A stretch of 64,000 nucleotides of DNA from JBGPEQ01 sp050180895 (GTDB taxonomy: Bacteria > Pseudomonadota > Alphaproteobacteria > Dongiales > Dongiaceae). Position 1 is the stretch's first letter; each line of letters starts with the position of its first letter. Positions 8,747 to 17,851 of the stretch are shown here, one piece after another. Where the stretch lies: positions 1-64,000 of the forward strand of contig JBFXDS010000005.1 in NCBI GenBank assembly GCA_050180895.1. Direction: 5' to 3'. A program made the translations under genes and the position numbers. The notes beneath the pieces were generated by a model. It had not been told where the DNA came from and did not search any database. It was given only the letters and a program-made list of their open reading frames with translations.

Positions 8747-9637
8747 TTAGCCGCGGCTGACAAAGGTGCCGACGCCGCGCTCGGTGAAGACTTCGAGCAG
8801 GAGGGAATGCGGCACGCGGCCGTCGAGGATGACGGCGCCTTCGACGCCGCCCTCGACCGCCTCGATGCAGGTTTCGAGCTTGGGGATCATCCCGCCGGAG
8901 ATCGTGCCGTCCGTCATCAGGCTGCGGACCTGCGACACCGTGAGGTTCTCCAGCAGCTTGCCCTCCTTGTCGAGGACTCCGCTGACGTCGGTCAGCAGCA
9001 GCAGGCGCGCCGCGCCGACGGCGGCGGCGATGGCGCCGGCGGCCGTGTCGGCGTTGATGTTGTAGGTCTCGCCCCCTTCGCCGGCGCTGACGGGCGCGAT
9101 CACCGGGATCATCCCGCCCTGGGCCAGCGTCTTCAGCACATGCGGATCGACGGTCTTGGGATCGCCGACGAAGCCCAGATCGATCTCTTGCCCGTTCTTC
9201 GTCAGGACCTGCTTCGTCGCGACGAGCAGGTTGGCGTCGCGTCCGGACAGGCCGACCGCCTTGCCGCCGGCGGCGTTGATGGCGCTCACGATGTGCTTGT
9301 TGGTGCTGCCGGCCAACACCATCTCCACCACCTCCATCGTCGCCGCATCGGTGACGCGCAGGCCGTCGATGAACCGGCTTTTGATCTGCAGCCGGTCGAG
9401 CATCTGGTTGATCTGCGGCCCGCCGCCATGGACGACGATCGGATTCACGCCCACCTGGCGCAGCAGGACGATGTCCTGCGCGAACACGCCGGCCAGCTCC
9501 TTGTTCACCATGGCATGCCCGCCATACTTGATGACGAAGGTCTTGCCGGCGTAGCGCCGCATGTAGGGCAAGGCCTCGGTCAGCGTCCGGGCGGTGCGGA
9601 GCCAGTGCTTGGTCTCTGTATAGTCGATCTGCGTCAT
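8747..9637 (-). CDS. argB: Acetylglutamate kinase
   Basis: A 296-residue amino-acid kinase that phosphorylates N-acetylglutamate, the second step of arginine synthesis. Visible features are VIKYGGHAM (phosphate-binding Lys-Gly-Gly), VHGGGPQIN and GGMIPKLETC. The long N-terminal extension (about 25 residues before the first strand) is the type found in hexameric, arginine-inhibited enzymes, which is inference from family knowledge. argJ of the same pathway lies at 61305-62534, away from this gene. Confidence 0.95.
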   Translation of the reverse strand: MTQIDYTETKHWLRTARTLTEALPYMRRYAGKTFVIKYGGHAMVNKELAGVFAQDIVLLRQVGVNPIVVHGGGPQINQMLDRLQIKSRFIDGLRVTDAATMEVVEMVLAGSTNKHIVSAINAAGGKAVGLSGRDANLLVATKQVLTKNGQEIDLGFVGDPKTVDPHVLKTLAQGGMIPVIAPVSAGEGGETYNINADTAAGAIAAAVGAARLLLLTDVSGVLDKEGKLLENLTVSQVRSLMTDGTISGGMIPKLETCIEAVEGGVEGAVILDGRVPHSLLLEVFTERGVGTFVSRG

Positions 9638-9667
9638 TGCTCGATCTGGGGTGGAGGCGGGCGCAAT

Positions 9668-10318
9668 CTAGTCGAATCGGGGGGGTACTGCCAGCGTCGC
9701 CAACGCGGCCCGCAGCTCGGGAATCCCGGCGCCGGAATGGGCGCTGGTCGTGATGACGTGCGGATGCGCGGCCGTATGCTGCGCCAGCTCCGCGCCGAGG
9801 CCGGCAAGCCGGCGCGCGAGCTCCGGCGGCTTCACCTTGTCGGCCTTCGTCAGCACGACCTGGTAGGAGACGGCGGCCTGGTCGAGGCGCTTCATGAAAC
9901 CGCGATCGACCGCCATCGCGCCGTGCCGCGCGTCGATCAGCAGGCAGACGCGGCGCAGGCTGGGCCGCCCGCGCAGGTAGCGTTCGATCAGCCCGGTCCA
10001 GTCCTTGATCTTCGTCTTGGCGACGCGGGCGAAGCCGAAGCCCGGCATGTCCACCAGCCCGAGCCGGCCGCCGAGGTTATAGAAGTTCAGCTGCTGTGTC
10101 CGGCCGGGCGTGTGCGACACCCGGGCAAGCGTCGTGCGCCCGGTGAGCGCATTGACGAGGCTCGACTTGCCGACGTTCGAGCGGCCGGCGAAGGCGATCT
10201 CCGGCAGCCCGACGGGCGGCAGCGCCCCGTCGCGGTCGCATCCGGCGACGAAGCGGCACTCCTGCGCGAACAGGCGTCGTCCCGCCTCGATGTCGATCTC
10301 GCCGCCGGATGCGCTCAT
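9668..10318 (-). CDS. engB: Ribosome biogenesis GTPase EngB/YsxC
   Basis: A 216-residue TrmE-Era-EngA-EngB-like GTPase needed for large-subunit assembly. G1 is GRSNVGKSS, G3 DMPGFG, G4 TKAD and G5 SAHSG; the switch region HTPGRTQQLNFY is typical of EngB. Start is ATG 10316-10318, overlapping the stop of the upstream permease gene by four bases. The reading frame stays open upstream only as antisense or shadow of the permease. Confidence 0.95.
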   Translation of the reverse strand: MSASGGEIDIEAGRRLFAQECRFVAGCDRDGALPPVGLPEIAFAGRSNVGKSSLVNALTGRTTLARVSHTPGRTQQLNFYNLGGRLGLVDMPGFGFARVAKTKIKDWTGLIERYLRGRPSLRRVCLLIDARHGAMAVDRGFMKRLDQAAVSYQVVLTKADKVKPPELARRLAGLGAELAQHTAAHPHVITTSAHSGAGIPELRAALATLAVPPRFD

Positions 10319-11112
10319 GGCTTTATCTTGTAGCCGATGCGGAACAGGCGGTAGGTGATCGCGCCGAGGCCGGCGACGACGAGGATGACGACGGCGATGC
10401 CGGTGGCCACCGATCCGTCGGCATGGCCGGTGCTGCCGGCGCGGAAGCCGTCGATGATGTAGAACACGGGATTGAGGCGCGCCGCCTGCTCGCCGGCAGC
10501 CGGAAGCGTGGCGATGGAATAGAACGTACCCGACAGGAATCCGAACGGGATGACCAGAAAGGTCAGCGCCGCGGCATAGTGGTCCCACCGCTCCGCCCAC
10601 AGCCCGACGATCGTGCCGAACAGGCCGTGCATGAGGGCGCCGCCGACGGCGAAGAACAGGAGCAGCGGCCATGACTCGATCGGCAGGTCGACGAAGAGCA
10701 GCATCGGGACGGCCACGGCCGCTCCCGTGACGATGCCCATCGCGGCCGAGCTGCAGGCATAGCCGACGGCGATCTCCAGCGGCGTCAGCGGCGCCATCAG
10801 CGTGTCGGCCAGGATGCCTTCCATCTTGTCGAACAGCAGCGATTCCGACGCCGTCCCGAAGGCACGCTCGCAGACGGCGAAGACGATCAGGCCGGGCGCC
10901 AGGAACTGGAGCAAGGTGAGATCGCCGACATAGAGACCGGACGGGCCGCGTGCCAGCGCGAAGACGGTGAGGAACAGCAGGCTCGAGACGACCGGCCCGA
11001 GGACGCTGTAGAGATACCCCTTCAAATCGCGGCGAACCTCCTTGGCCATGAGGGAGAGCAGGCCGCGCCAATTCACCGCTCCGAAGCGACGGGGAGCAAC
11101 GCGCGTCGTCAT
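10315..11112 (-). CDS. ABC-2 type transporter permease (copy 2)
   Basis: A 265-residue membrane protein with six hydrophobic segments and the ABC-2 permease ending FYIIDGFRAGSTGHADGS. It closely resembles the gene just upstream (11123-11932), sharing an N-terminal FGAVNW-GL-L-KEVRR pattern and the IDGFR-G-TGHADGS motif, so the two look like tandem duplicates that may pair as a heterodimer. No ATP-binding subunit is nearby. Substrate unknown; relatives export polysaccharides, drugs or heme-related compounds. Confidence 0.88.
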   Translation of the reverse strand: MTTRVAPRRFGAVNWRGLLSLMAKEVRRDLKGYLYSVLGPVVSSLLFLTVFALARGPSGLYVGDLTLLQFLAPGLIVFAVCERAFGTASESLLFDKMEGILADTLMAPLTPLEIAVGYACSSAAMGIVTGAAVAVPMLLFVDLPIESWPLLLFFAVGGALMHGLFGTIVGLWAERWDHYAAALTFLVIPFGFLSGTFYSIATLPAAGEQAARLNPVFYIIDGFRAGSTGHADGSVATGIAVVILVVAGLGAITYRLFRIGYKIKP

Positions 11113-11122
11113 GACCGCCGGA

Positions 11123-11932
11123 TCAGGCCTTCAGCCTGTAGCCGCGGGCGAACATCCAGTAAGCCAGCGCCCATAGCAGCGCGTTGACGATCGTCAGCAC
11201 CGCGAGTCCGGCGGAAAGCGACCCGTCGGCGTGGCCGGTGAAGCCGTAGCGGAAGCCGTCGATCATGTAGAAGAACGGATTCAGATGAGCGACTCCCTGC
11301 CAGAATCCCGGCAGGCTCTGGATGGAGTAGAAGGTCCCCGACAGGAAGGCGAAGGGCGTGATGATGAAATTGGTCACTGCCGCCATATGGTCGAACTTCT
11401 CGGACCAGATGCCGCCGATGAGGCCGAGGAGCGAGAGCATCAGCGACGCCGCGACGGCGTGGAATAGGACGAAGAAGGCGTCGTGGATGGCGGCGGGCGT
11501 CACGGCCATCATGGCCAGCCACATGACGATGGCAACGGCGAGACCGCGGGTCATGCCGCCGAGGGCGAAGCCGCAGGTCAGCTCTCCCGGCGACAGCGGC
11601 GGCATCAGGGCATCGACGATGTTGCCTTGGATCTTCGCGATCATGATCGACGACGAGGTGTTGGCGAAGGCGTTCTGCACGATCGCCATCATGATCAGGC
11701 CCGGCGCCAGGAACGCCTCGAACGGCACGTCGCCGATCCGGTGGACCGCGTCGCCGATCGCCAGCACGAAGATGGCGAGATAGAGCAAGGTGGTGACCAG
11801 CGGCGCCAGCAGCGTCTGCGTCGCCACCTTGACGAACCGCCGCACCTCCTTGGCGTAGAGCGTCCACAGGCCGAGCCAGTTGACGGCGCCGAATGCGCGC
11901 GGGGCAGGCGGGAGCGGCTGGGTCATGTGCAT
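11123..11932 (-). CDS. ABC-2 type transporter permease (copy 1)
   Basis: About 269 residues if started at ATG 11930-11932 (MHMTQPLPP); a second ATG six bases in is also possible. Six membrane segments, with FYSIQSLPGFWQ and MIDGFRYGFTGHADGS near the end, mark the ABC-2 family. It ends ten bases before the second permease begins. It is the probable head of the minus-strand run leading to engB, argB and the dap genes. Confidence 0.88.
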   Translation of the reverse strand: MHMTQPLPPAPRAFGAVNWLGLWTLYAKEVRRFVKVATQTLLAPLVTTLLYLAIFVLAIGDAVHRIGDVPFEAFLAPGLIMMAIVQNAFANTSSSIMIAKIQGNIVDALMPPLSPGELTCGFALGGMTRGLAVAIVMWLAMMAVTPAAIHDAFFVLFHAVAASLMLSLLGLIGGIWSEKFDHMAAVTNFIITPFAFLSGTFYSIQSLPGFWQGVAHLNPFFYMIDGFRYGFTGHADGSLSAGLAVLTIVNALLWALAYWMFARGYRLKA

Positions 11933-11987
11933 TCTGATGCCGTGACCGATGGCGCGTGGCGCGGCGTGTGTGGGGCAGGGGGTGACA

Positions 11988-14207
11988 TCAGTCGGTGGCG
12001 AGCTGCCCGACCGGCAGCGTGCTGGCGCCTGGCGGCGCATGCTCCCAGCGGTGATGGACCGTACGCTCCGGGAACGGAATTTCGATCCCTTTTTCGTCGA
12101 ACACCTGCTTCAGACGCCGATTGAACTCGCGAGCGACATCCCATTGCCGCATCGGGCGAGTCTTGATCCGCGCCCGGATCTTGACCGAAGACTCGTCGAG
12201 TTGGTTGACACCCTGGACGTCGATCGGCTCCAGGATTGAGCGCTGAAACAGCGGATCGGATTGCAGACCGGCCCCGATTTCTCGTACGACGGACATGACC
12301 CGATCGATGTCTTCGCGATAGCTGACCCCGATGTCGAACACGGCGTAGGCGAAGTCTTTCGTCATGTTCTTGATTGTCGCGACGGAGCTGAACGGAATCG
12401 TATGGACGGCGCCAGCGACATCGCGCAGTCGGATGGTCCGGATCGTCATCGCCTCGACCACGCCGGAACGGCCGTCGAGGTCGATGACGTCGCCGATGGC
12501 GATGGTGTCCTCGGCGAGGATGAAGATGCCGGTGATGACGTCCTTCACCAGCGTCTGCGCCCCGAAGCCGATGGCGAGCCCGGCCACGCCGGCGCCGGCC
12601 AGCAGCGGCGCGATGTTGAGGCCGAGCTCCGACAGCACGATGAGCGCGACCATCACGACCAGCAGCACGCGGAACGCGTTGCGCAGCAGCGGCAGCAGCG
12701 TCTGCAGGCGGGCGTGCCGTTCGGCATCCTGCCATTGGCCCTGGCGGCGCCGGATATAGCGCTCGATGAGCTCGTTGACGATTTCCGACAGGACCATGGC
12801 GGCGAACAGAATGACGACGATCGTCACCAGGCTGCCGAAGACGCGCCGCCCGAAATCGCTGGTCAGCCAGGCGAAGGCATGCAGGCCCCAGACCTCCAGC
12901 AGCGCGAGCGCGAAGAAGAGATAGACCGCGCCGTGCAGAACCGCCTCGAGGAAGGGCAGATACCGGTTCACCCGCGTTTCGAGGCCCGGGAAGCGGAGCT
13001 TGAGCTCGTGGCTCAAGGCGAATCCCCGGGCCACCAGGCGGCGCAAGGCGGTGGTGACGAGGCGCGCCAGCGCGATTATGACGATGGTGAGGATCGTGGC
13101 GCGGAACAGGAAGCGGAAGCCGCCGGTGATGTCGAGGATCCACACGACATAGATGGCGAAGACATAGGCGATCGCCAGGAAATGCCACACCTCGGCGATG
13201 CGCTGGCGCAGCGCCGACCAGACACCGGTCCCGCCCTCGCCGACGAGCCAGCCCCTGACGGTGGCGCGATTCTGCAGGATGAGGATCGCCAGCATGGCGA
13301 CCACGACCAGCCCCACGGTGCGCAGCAGCAGGTCATAGACGTGGAGCGGCAAGCCGAGGAGCAGCGCCGCTTCGGTCAGGAAGTAGCCGTAAGCCGCGAC
13401 GACGGTCAGCCGCCGCAGCCATATGACGATATAGTTCGCCGTTTCGTCGCTGACCGGAATCAAGCGCAATTCCGCCGCCTTGGGCGAGAAGACCGCGCGC
13501 GCCACTGCACCGATGACGCGTGTGGCGACATAGGCGTTGATGATGGTGAGCGCGACCAGCCGGGTCACCTCACTCGGCTTCGTCGCCGGCAGCACGCCAT
13601 AGACGACCGTAATGAACACGGCGATCGGCAGCAGCTCCAGCAGAAGGCGCGCAAGCTCGATCGGGATGCGCATCCAGAAGCTGGCGACCGAACGGCTTTC
13701 CAGCAGATGCAGCGGGCGCCGGAGCAGGCGCGCGACGAACCAGTCGGCGGCCAGGGCCGCGGCCAAGATGAAACTGATTTTCAGCAGCACCTCGAGCCAG
13801 CGGGCACGGACCGTCGGATCGGCCAGTTGGGCGGCCGTCCAGCTGATCAGCCGCGGCAGGTCGAGGACGGCGGTCGCCGTCGTGACCAGGGCGTCGCTGA
13901 TCTGTCGAACCCGTTCGGACAGCGACGACAGGATGACGGCGCCGATGCTCTCCGGCTCGATGGCGTGGGGCTCTGCCGCCTGCGCCGCCTTCAGCGCCTG
14001 CAATTGCTGGATCAGCTTCTCGCGAGCCGCCGGATCCTGCAGGGTCGTGACCAGTGCATCGATATCCTGCTCGGAGACGGCCGAGGGCTGGCTCGCCGGC
14101 GCCTGCGCCGCGGCGCGCGGCAGCGGGGCGACGAGAAGCAGACAGGCAATCAGGATGAATCGCCCCCATCCCGGTCCGGGACGAATGTCGGCACGGCGGC
14201 TTAGCAT
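11988..14207 (-). CDS. Large MscS-family mechanosensitive channel (YbiO-like)
   Basis: A 739-residue protein: signal peptide (about 1-34, ending AAAQA), a periplasmic helical stretch, many membrane helices, then the MscS core from about residue 532. The pore helix reads LLAGAGVAGLAIGFGAQ with the Gly/Ala packing of MscS TM3, followed by the beta domain (IGDVIDLDGRSGVVE, TIPFSS) and the C-terminal alpha/beta domain. Length and layout are close to E. coli YbiO. It would release solutes on hypo-osmotic shock. Transcribed alone by the look of the flanking gaps. Confidence 0.93.
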   Translation of the reverse strand: MLSRRADIRPGPGWGRFILIACLLLVAPLPRAAAQAPASQPSAVSEQDIDALVTTLQDPAAREKLIQQLQALKAAQAAEPHAIEPESIGAVILSSLSERVRQISDALVTTATAVLDLPRLISWTAAQLADPTVRARWLEVLLKISFILAAALAADWFVARLLRRPLHLLESRSVASFWMRIPIELARLLLELLPIAVFITVVYGVLPATKPSEVTRLVALTIINAYVATRVIGAVARAVFSPKAAELRLIPVSDETANYIVIWLRRLTVVAAYGYFLTEAALLLGLPLHVYDLLLRTVGLVVVAMLAILILQNRATVRGWLVGEGGTGVWSALRQRIAEVWHFLAIAYVFAIYVVWILDITGGFRFLFRATILTIVIIALARLVTTALRRLVARGFALSHELKLRFPGLETRVNRYLPFLEAVLHGAVYLFFALALLEVWGLHAFAWLTSDFGRRVFGSLVTIVVILFAAMVLSEIVNELIERYIRRRQGQWQDAERHARLQTLLPLLRNAFRVLLVVMVALIVLSELGLNIAPLLAGAGVAGLAIGFGAQTLVKDVITGIFILAEDTIAIGDVIDLDGRSGVVEAMTIRTIRLRDVAGAVHTIPFSSVATIKNMTKDFAYAVFDIGVSYREDIDRVMSVVREIGAGLQSDPLFQRSILEPIDVQGVNQLDESSVKIRARIKTRPMRQWDVAREFNRRLKQVFDEKGIEIPFPERTVHHRWEHAPPGASTLPVGQLATD

Positions 14208-14469
14208 GGCGCGCGAGACTAACGGTCCACCCCTGGTCTGTCATATGTTTTCGCCGTGAGATCAAGGGGAACGGGAGCGCCGCCGCTTGGCGATAGGGGC
14301 TTGCGGAGGCGAGGCCGGCTGGCGGGCTTGCCCGCTGGGAGGGTCGTCGCGGACTGTATGACGGGTGATATGATGGCGGTCACGTTTCGGGGGGAATATT
14401 CGGTCCCACCGGCATGTTCATGGGGCGCGACACGATCCGCCCGATGCCGGCGACAGAAGGAGGCAGAGC

Positions 14470-14988
14470 ATGCGATATTCCCACGGTTTGCTCATGGCGG
14501 GCGCGCTGGCGCTGGGGCTACCTCTGGCGTTGCCCGTCGATCTCGGCTGGGCGGCCGGCGGTGGCGGCAGCTCGAGCAGCGGCGGATCGAGCGGCGGCAA
14601 GTCCAACACATCTAGCTCGAACAGCGAGTCGGCGCTCTACGCCGACGCAAAAGCGAGAGTCGAGGCCGAGGACTATCGGGGCGCCATGCCGATCCTCGAG
14701 AAGGTCCTGGCGAAGAACTCGAGCAATGCCGATGCGCTCAACCTGATGGGCTATTGCAGCCGCAAGCTGGGTGATTTTGATGAGGCTCTCGAATACTACC
14801 AGAAGGCGCTGGCCATCGACGCCGACCATATCGGCGCCAACGAGTATCTCGGCGAGCTCTATCTGCAGATGAAGGACCTGCCGAAGGCCGAGGAGCGGTT
14901 GAAGGTCCTGACCGAGGCCTGCAACGGCTGCGAGGAGCAGGAGGAGCTGGAGGAGGCGATCGCCGACTACAAGGCCAACAACAGCTGA
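14470..14988 (+). CDS. Exported TPR-repeat protein
   Basis: A 172-residue protein with a signal peptide (about 1-27), a Ser/Gly/Asn-rich linker (about 28-54) and three tetratricopeptide units (about 56-155; core pattern NALNLMGYC-like and EYYQKALAID). A GGAGG ribosome site sits just upstream. TPRs mediate protein contacts; the partner is unknown. A CNGCEEQEE segment near the end has two Cys that could bind metal or form a disulfide. Convergent with the phytochelatin-synthase gene, ten bases apart. Confidence 0.85.
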   Translation: MRYSHGLLMAGALALGLPLALPVDLGWAAGGGGSSSSGGSSGGKSNTSSSNSESALYADAKARVEAEDYRGAMPILEKVLAKNSSNADALNLMGYCSRKLGDFDEALEYYQKALAIDADHIGANEYLGELYLQMKDLPKAEERLKVLTEACNGCEEQEELEEAIADYKANNS

Positions 14989-14998
14989 GGCCGGCCGG

Positions 14999-15709
14999 CT
15001 ATCGCCGCTCGGAGAGCCGTATCGTCAGATACCCCCGCGCCTCGCCATCCGTTTGGCTGACGGTGGCCATGCCCTCGAACAGGCGGCGCAGCGGCACCCA
15101 GTAAGGCTCGAGCTCCACCCGGTAGACATCCAGGATCAGTACGCGGTCGCGGTGGGGGTCGAACGCGCCGATCGGCGAAAAATGGCCGTAGTCTCCCTCG
15201 CCGATCACCGCGGCCATGTAGAAGTTCGCGATCACCAGCAGTCCGGGAATAGTTTCTCCCTCGACCAGCACCTGCCGGAGGCGCGCGAGGTCATCGGCGG
15301 TTCCCTGCGGAAGGGGAACCGCCTCGATCTCCGCCGGCCCGGCGCCGGCGGCCGTCAGGCTGCCTGTCAGCAGCTTCGCCAGGCGCAGGAGGCCGACGCC
15401 TTTGCCGTCGTCCTGTCCGACGCCGGTTCGCCATTCCGCGCTGTCGAGCCTGTCCAGCAGACCCTGCTGCGTGACCAGCTTCGCGCCGGCGCTGCGCGCA
15501 TGGCCGGCGCGGGCCGCGTTCACCACCATGACCGCCGAGGCGAGGGAGCAGGCGCACTCCGTATACTGCCCGACATAATAGGGCGCGAGCGTCCAGTAGG
15601 CGGGGGCGGCAGCAGTCCGCAGATACGCGGAATCCTCGCGCAGCAGCGAGACCCACTCCGCATATTTGCCGCCGGTGCTCGCCGGCGCCCTCCGGGGATC
15701 GTCATTCAC
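14999..15709 (-). CDS. Phytochelatin-synthase-family cysteine peptidase
   Basis: A 236-residue protein of the papain-like phytochelatin synthase family, catalytic domain only. The catalytic triad can be placed at C54 (in TECACSLASAVMVVNAAR), H176 (in YGHFSPIGAFD) and D194 (ILDVYR), with the PYWVPL segment that normally follows. Such short bacterial forms usually cleave glutathione to gamma-Glu-Cys, while some make phytochelatins for metal binding; which applies here is not visible. Its start overlaps the stop of the cyclase gene by four bases, so the two are co-translated. Confidence 0.85.
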   Translation of the reverse strand: MNDDPRRAPASTGGKYAEWVSLLREDSAYLRTAAAPAYWTLAPYYVGQYTECACSLASAVMVVNAARAGHARSAGAKLVTQQGLLDRLDSAEWRTGVGQDDGKGVGLLRLAKLLTGSLTAAGAGPAEIEAVPLPQGTADDLARLRQVLVEGETIPGLLVIANFYMAAVIGEGDYGHFSPIGAFDPHRDRVLILDVYRVELEPYWVPLRRLFEGMATVSQTDGEARGYLTIRLSERR

Positions 15710-17469
15710 GAGATCGGCCTCGCCTCTGCTGTTGAGTTGACCATGTCTGCCGATGCCGGGCCGGCGTGCCCGCCGTCGGCGCCGCGTCCGCCGGAAAACT
15801 CGCCCGGCAAGTCGCGCGCGTCGGCGACGACATGGATCGCCAGCGGCTCGACTCGCCCGCGGATCGCGATGTCGTGGCGCTCGAGCTGGGCGACGTCAAG
15901 CCCGGCATGGGCGGCAACCGTCTCCGAGAAGACCAACTGGCATCCGTACTCCTTGGTCAGGGCCTCGAGGCGGCTGGCCGTGTTGACGGTGTCGCCGACG
16001 GCGGTGATCGAGGTGGCGCGGCCATGGCCCATCTCGCCGACGATGGCCGGTCCTGCGTGGATGCCGATGCCGATCCGCAGGGGTTCGGCGATGTCATGGC
16101 TGAGGCTCTGGTTGAGCGCGCTCAGGCTCTCCGACATCGCCCGCGCCGCCGCCAATGCCCGCCGACAGCCTTCGGCGGGCCGGCCGCCGACGCCGAACAG
16201 GGCCATCACGCCGTCGCCGATGAACTTGTCGAGCTGGCCGCCGCTCGCCTCGACGGCCGTTCCCATGGCCCGGAAATAGCGATTCAGCAGGAAGACCAGA
16301 TCATAGGGGAGCTTGTGCTCGGCCAGCTGCGTGAACGCGCGCAGGTCGGCGAAGAGGACCGCGATCTCCTCTTCGTGTCCCTGGAGATAGCCGGGCCGCG
16401 GTTGCGCATCCCGCACGCTGGCTGTCGGCGGCAGGATCGGCACCACCGCCACGTCGCCCAGGGGGCGCGTCTGGCAGGCCAGCCGGACGTTGGGCGGGGC
16501 GCCCACGCGGTCGAGTACCTTGCGCTCCTGGTCGCCGGGAGGCGCCAGCCGCCCCAATCCGTCGGAGATGCGCACGCGGCAGGTCGAGCAACGGCCGCGG
16601 CCGCCGCACACCGAGGCGTGGGGGATGCCGGCGATCCGGCTCGCCTCGAGGATCGTCGTCCCGGGCTGGACGTCAGCCCGTTCGCCGCCCGGATAGGTGA
16701 TGGCGATGGCACGGCGCCGACTCAGCCAACGGCGCGTGCCGCGCGCGGCCAGCGTGCCGAACAGCACGGCTGCGAAGCCGATCAGGAACCACCGCTCGAT
16801 TGCGTACAGGACGCCGAGGCCGGCCTCGTCGGGAAACCCGATGCGCAGGCCGGCCTGTTCCAGCCAGACCGGGTCGGCCGCCAGCCGCTCCACCTCGCGG
16901 CCGCCGGCGACAAATCCCAGCAGCCCGAGGACCGGAACCAGGAGGGCTCCCGCATAGGCGTACGGCATCGCGCGCGCATACCAGGGTCGCAGTCGCAGCC
17001 AGAAATGCAGCCCGATGCAGCCATGCAGCCAGGCGACGACGAGGACAGTCGCCTGCTGGATGCCGCTCCCGGGCTGGAACACCCAGATCACCAGCAGTTC
17101 GTAGGTATAGGTGTCGGCGGTGCCGTAGAGCTCGTGGGCAAGCCGGGTCCCGATAATGTGAATGGCCAATAGCGGCGGAATCAGGAGGCCGACGATCAAC
17201 TGCGTCGCTTCCCAGGCCGGCATGCGCAGGCTGCGTCGCCGGTAGATCGACCAGAATGCCAGCCCCAGATGCGTGAACAGCGCGACATAGAGGACGACGG
17301 TCCCGATCGGGCCTCGCCAGAGCCCGAGAAACGGCCCGCGGCCGGCTTCCATGGCGGCCAGCGAGATCAGCCCGAGCGCATGGTTGAGGAAGTGCGTCAA
17401 GATGAAGGCGAACAGGATCATCCCTGTCGCCAGCCGGATTCGGGCGATGAGGCTGCGCGCTTCGATCAT
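15706..17469 (-). CDS. cyaC: CyaC-like adenylate cyclase with six-helix membrane anchor and 2Fe-2S domain
   Basis: A 587-residue three-part protein. Residues 1-245 hold about six membrane helices with His residues at 26, 30, 67, 104, 112, 149 and 155, some placed like the heme ligands of succinate-quinone reductase anchors. Residues 255-345 are a plant-type ferredoxin domain with C288, C294, C297 and C332. Residues 365-545 are a class III cyclase with metal Asp 375 and 419, adenine-specifying Lys 415 and Asn 496/Arg 500. The architecture matches Sinorhizobium CyaC, a diheme-b, quinone-responsive adenylate cyclase. It would report respiratory redox state as cAMP. The phytochelatin-synthase gene overlaps its 3' end. 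Confidence 0.87.
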   Translation of the reverse strand: MIEARSLIARIRLATGMILFAFILTHFLNHALGLISLAAMEAGRGPFLGLWRGPIGTVVLYVALFTHLGLAFWSIYRRRSLRMPAWEATQLIVGLLIPPLLAIHIIGTRLAHELYGTADTYTYELLVIWVFQPGSGIQQATVLVVAWLHGCIGLHFWLRLRPWYARAMPYAYAGALLVPVLGLLGFVAGGREVERLAADPVWLEQAGLRIGFPDEAGLGVLYAIERWFLIGFAAVLFGTLAARGTRRWLSRRRAIAITYPGGERADVQPGTTILEASRIAGIPHASVCGGRGRCSTCRVRISDGLGRLAPPGDQERKVLDRVGAPPNVRLACQTRPLGDVAVVPILPPTASVRDAQPRPGYLQGHEEEIAVLFADLRAFTQLAEHKLPYDLVFLLNRYFRAMGTAVEASGGQLDKFIGDGVMALFGVGGRPAEGCRRALAAARAMSESLSALNQSLSHDIAEPLRIGIGIHAGPAIVGEMGHGRATSITAVGDTVNTASRLEALTKEYGCQLVFSETVAAHAGLDVAQLERHDIAIRGRVEPLAIHVVADARDLPGEFSGGRGADGGHAGPASADMVNSTAEARPIS

Positions 17470-17593
17470 CGGCCGAGAGCTCTCACGTGAGCTGCAAATG
17501 CGGCGTCGTCATACCTGCCATGATAGCAGACACCGCGTCGACGCCGGGTCGCGCTTGCAACGGCTCGACTCGCATGTGAGTTATACCGCCGAC

Positions 17594-17851
17594 ATGGACG
17601 ATGCAACGACGCAACGCCTGCTCGCGCGCGAGCGCCGCCGGGCCGAGCGGCAGCGCCTGCTGGCCAGCGGGCCGCCCTCGCCGTGCGTCAGCATCTGCCG
17701 GCTGGATGATGCGACAGGCCTGTGCGTCGGCTGCCTTCGCAATATCGACGAGATCCGCGACTGGATGATCATGCCGCCGGCCGAGCGGCAGGCGGTGCTC
17801 CAGCGCATTGACGGGCGCCGGCGGCAATCCAGCGCTTCCAAGGCGACATGA
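17594..17851 (+). CDS. DUF1289 family protein
   Basis: An 85-residue protein with the DUF1289 Cys pattern PCVSICRLD...GLCVGCLR and the following I-DW--M--AER pattern. The four Cys suggest a small metal-binding fold; no function is established. Start at MDDATTQRL; in-frame sequence upstream is antisense to cyaC. Its stop overlaps the start of the EamA transporter by four bases. Confidence 0.85.
   Translation: MDDATTQRLLARERRRAERQRLLASGPPSPCVSICRLDDATGLCVGCLRNIDEIRDWMIMPPAERQAVLQRIDGRRRQSSASKAT

Noticed and set aside
12261..14204. 647-residue open frame on the plus strand opposite the MscS gene
   Set aside because: Composition is the Arg/Asp/Gln-rich pattern of a GC-rich antisense frame; the minus strand encodes a clear MscS channel.
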